From the NCBI GenBank assembly GCA_035455185.1, contig DATIFQ010000257.1, positions 1-33,269 of the forward strand: a stretch of DNA of 33,269 nucleotides, given 5' to 3'. The notes under the pieces are model-generated. The model searched no databases, had not been told where the DNA came from, and saw nothing but the letters and a program-made list of their open reading frames with translations. Numbering within the stretch: the stretch's first letter is position 1; every line of letters starts with the position of its first letter. Positions 31,963-33,269 of this stretch are shown in pieces. This stretch comes from JAEHDI01 sp035455185 (GTDB lineage Bacteria > Acidobacteriota > Terriglobia > Bryobacterales > Bryobacteraceae). The translations under genes were made by a program, and so were the position numbers.

Positions 31963-32469
31963 CTACCGCTCCGCCACCAGATACCCCCGCACCAGCACCT
32001 TCGATAGCCGTAGCGGGGTGCCCAGCGGCCCGGGAGTGACGTCCACGCACAGCCGGGCGTCGGAGGCAACCAGAAAGCCGGTCGTCATGCGAGCGTTCGC
32101 GCCACCCACCCCGAAGCCGTTCAGTTGGGCTGCCGACTCGAACACCTTGCGCCGTTTCCCCGGATCCGCCAAGTTCTCAACGAACAACCGCAGCACTTGG
32201 ACGATGCCCGGCGTTCCGTCAAAGTAGTACCAGTCGACATCGGTCGCCACCAATACCCGGTCCTCCGGGATACGAAACGGCTCTGCGCCCGCACCGCCGT
32301 CCGGGAATGTGCGGACAAAATCGATCTTTGCCGGACCGCAGCCGGTCCTCACGCCCGCAACCATCTCAAGCAGTACATGGTCGCCGGCTGGCACTCCGAG
32401 GTGGGTTAACTCACCGCCGGCGAGGGGAAACGCCAAAAACGCAAGCACCAGATAGATTCTCGACGTCAT
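31963..32469 (-). CDS. Small secreted protein of unknown function
   Basis: The 168-residue product has a signal peptide (residues 1-18) and a beta-rich mature part with two cysteines (C44 in T-G-C-G-P and C147 in L-C-V-D) that could form a disulfide. No known motif is recognised. The ATG is separated from the upstream gene by a strong hairpin (32510-32541), so it likely has its own promoter, which I cannot pick out. Base and codon use look like the neighbours. Confidence 0.65.
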   Translation of the reverse strand: MTSRIYLVLAFLAFPLAGGELTHLGVPAGDHVLLEMVAGVRTGCGPAKIDFVRTFPDGGAGAEPFRIPEDRVLVATDVDWYYFDGTPGIVQVLRLFVENLADPGKRRKVFESAAQLNGFGVGGANARMTTGFLVASDARLCVDVTPGPLGTPLRLSKVLVRGYLVAER

Positions 32470-32509
32470 TCAGCCCTCCACTCACACGATTTTACGGCCA
32501 CAAAGGCGA

Positions 32510-32541
32510 AGAGCGTGCCGGCTTGCCGACCGGCACGCTCT
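32510..32541 (-). terminator. Strong hairpin between two convergently unrelated small genes, probable terminator
   Basis: AGAGCGTGCCGG (32510-32521) pairs perfectly with CCGGCACGCTCT (32530-32541) around an eight-base loop, a 12-bp GC-rich stem. It lies 40 bases after the stop of the 32581-33015 gene in its reading direction. The following - strand sequence has only short T runs, so termination strength is uncertain. Confidence 0.5.
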
Positions 32542-32580
32542 CACAGGGCCCAACCAAGAAACCGAGCAAAGGCAGTCAAT

Positions 32581-33015
32581 CTACCGCGCAGGGATGGGTA
32601 GCCAGGCAACCTGAGCGCCCGCCGAGCGAACTTTCGCCATCTCGCGCTCCGCCTTCGAAGCGGGTAGCTTATATCCGCTGGTCATTCCGGCAGCCCATAC
32701 GCCTTGGAGGAAGAAGGTGTTGCCGTAACCGTGGAACAGCAGTTTGCCCGTGTCAGAAGCGGGCGCTTTCGCAGCTGTGTAGACCGAGACAAATGCGCCG
32801 GAGGCGCCGTCCTCGGTTCTCAGTTCCATCCGGTTGAAGGCGGGATCGACCGCCACCCGGTACACTCCGGCCGGGAGGACCTGGTCCCCCGCAATGAATC
32901 TGAACGGGATCTCGATCCGGACCAGCTTGGTTTCGGCGCAAACGTCAGCCACCGACAGCAGGGCAAGCAGCCCGGCTGCGATCAGGATTCTTTTCGAGGA
33001 GTAATTGTTTGGCAT
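32581..33015 (-). CDS. Small secreted protein of an Acidobacteriota-abundant family, function unknown
   Basis: The 144-residue protein has a signal peptide (residues 1-27, ending C-A-E). Its early mature part reads I-P-F-R-F-I-A-G-D-Q-V-L-P-A-G-x-Y-R-V, followed by alternating strands with an F-H-G-Y-G-x-T-F-F-L-Q motif. This pattern recurs in many paralogues per genome in Acidobacteriota; no activity is known to me. The ATG follows a short region with no obvious Shine-Dalgarno except a weak GGAA. It is useful here mainly as a marker of the likely phylum. Confidence 0.7.
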   Translation of the reverse strand: MPNNYSSKRILIAAGLLALLSVADVCAETKLVRIEIPFRFIAGDQVLPAGVYRVAVDPAFNRMELRTEDGASGAFVSVYTAAKAPASDTGKLLFHGYGNTFFLQGVWAAGMTSGYKLPASKAEREMAKVRSAGAQVAWLPIPAR

Positions 33016-33269
33016 TGCGTTCTCTTTCCGGCCTCTTCAGCCACCCCGAGAATACGGCTCTTTTCTCCCCTTGGAGATCGTAAGAGATTGTCGGCACCAC
33101 GGCTGGCGCACTTTGGCGTGCAATGACGAGCTGGTGTGGACTTGTGCCGCCTGGGGCCACGGGGAACTCCCTGTTTGCAGGGGAAGCGGTCGATCACCTT
33201 CCACTCGTCAAGGCGCGGCACTTTGGTGAAAGCAGCGACTGCCAGTCGGGGCAATCGGTAGGAATACTC
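33016..33269. other. Window end without a supportable gene
   Basis: Several short open frames on both strands cross here, but none has a ribosome-binding site or recognisable pattern. A gene entering from the right on the - strand could end in this stretch, for instance with a TGA about 70 bases from the edge, but I cannot support one. Confidence 0.4.

Noticed and set aside
32982..33254. Short - strand frame at the window end
   Set aside because: It overlaps the start of the secreted protein gene in another frame and has no recognisable pattern or start signal.

Overview
The window reads as chromosomal DNA of a high-GC bacterium, most likely an Acidobacteriota member of the Bryobacterales/Solibacter type. 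This is inferred from gene content, not from a database search. The clues are a small secreted protein family abundant in that phylum (32581-33015), a Tat-exported Gfo/Idh/MocA oxidoreductase, and long runs of CXXCH cytochromes encoded beside a sigma-54 activator. Almost all the DNA is coding, and many genes overlap by the 4-base ATGA or GTGA type. I see no phage genes, insertion sequences or CRISPR array.

Layout. (1) 1-5423: a partial secreted M14 peptidase; then a divergent + strand run of a cytoplasmic-looking molybdopterin oxidoreductase, a lipoprotein and a polytopic glycosyltransferase-like membrane protein; then a small DUF1858-like gene. (2) 5479-17570: a redox block. The + strand operon encodes an alanine dehydrogenase-family enzyme, a 4-hydroxybutyrate-type CoA-transferase and a 19-heme cytochrome c fused to a membrane cytochrome b domain. 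The - strand operon, read from 16009 towards it, encodes a monoheme cytochrome, a degenerate receiver-like protein, a frameshifted small membrane protein, a 9-heme cytochrome c/b fusion, a six-heme NapC/NrfH-like protein and a tandem universal stress protein. The two operons converge at 10802/10827. Each outer end carries a good -24/-12 sigma-54 promoter match, and a PAS/AAA+/Fis sigma-54 activator is encoded next to the second. About 35 covalent heme sites are encoded. The natural reading is an inducible quinone-linked electron-transfer system coupled to a small fermentation-type carbon module.

(3) 17600-26559: a tightly overlapped - strand operon. In transcription order it encodes an aminotransferase, ATP-dependent PEP carboxykinase, a UroD-superfamily methyltransferase, a corrinoid protein, a homocysteine S-methyltransferase-like protein, a DUF1638 protein, an MtaA-like methyltransferase and a RamA-like ferredoxin/ASKHA corrinoid activator. 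This is a complete corrinoid methyl-transfer set with unknown methyl donor, translationally coupled to oxaloacetate/PEP metabolism.

(4) 26614-33269: a Tat-exported oxidoreductase, then tRNA-Arg(TCT). Downstream is a segment of about 0.9 kb with a lysozyme-like gene, ended by a degenerate 43-nt copy of the tRNA 3' half, which looks like the scar of an old tRNA-site integration. After it come a membrane acyltransferase-like protein, a secreted TIM-barrel hydrolase-like protein and two small secreted proteins of unknown function.

Strongest leads: the twin sigma-54 cytochrome module, the pckA-coupled corrinoid operon, the tRNA-Arg repeat scar and the frameshifted two-helix membrane gene inside the cytochrome operon.
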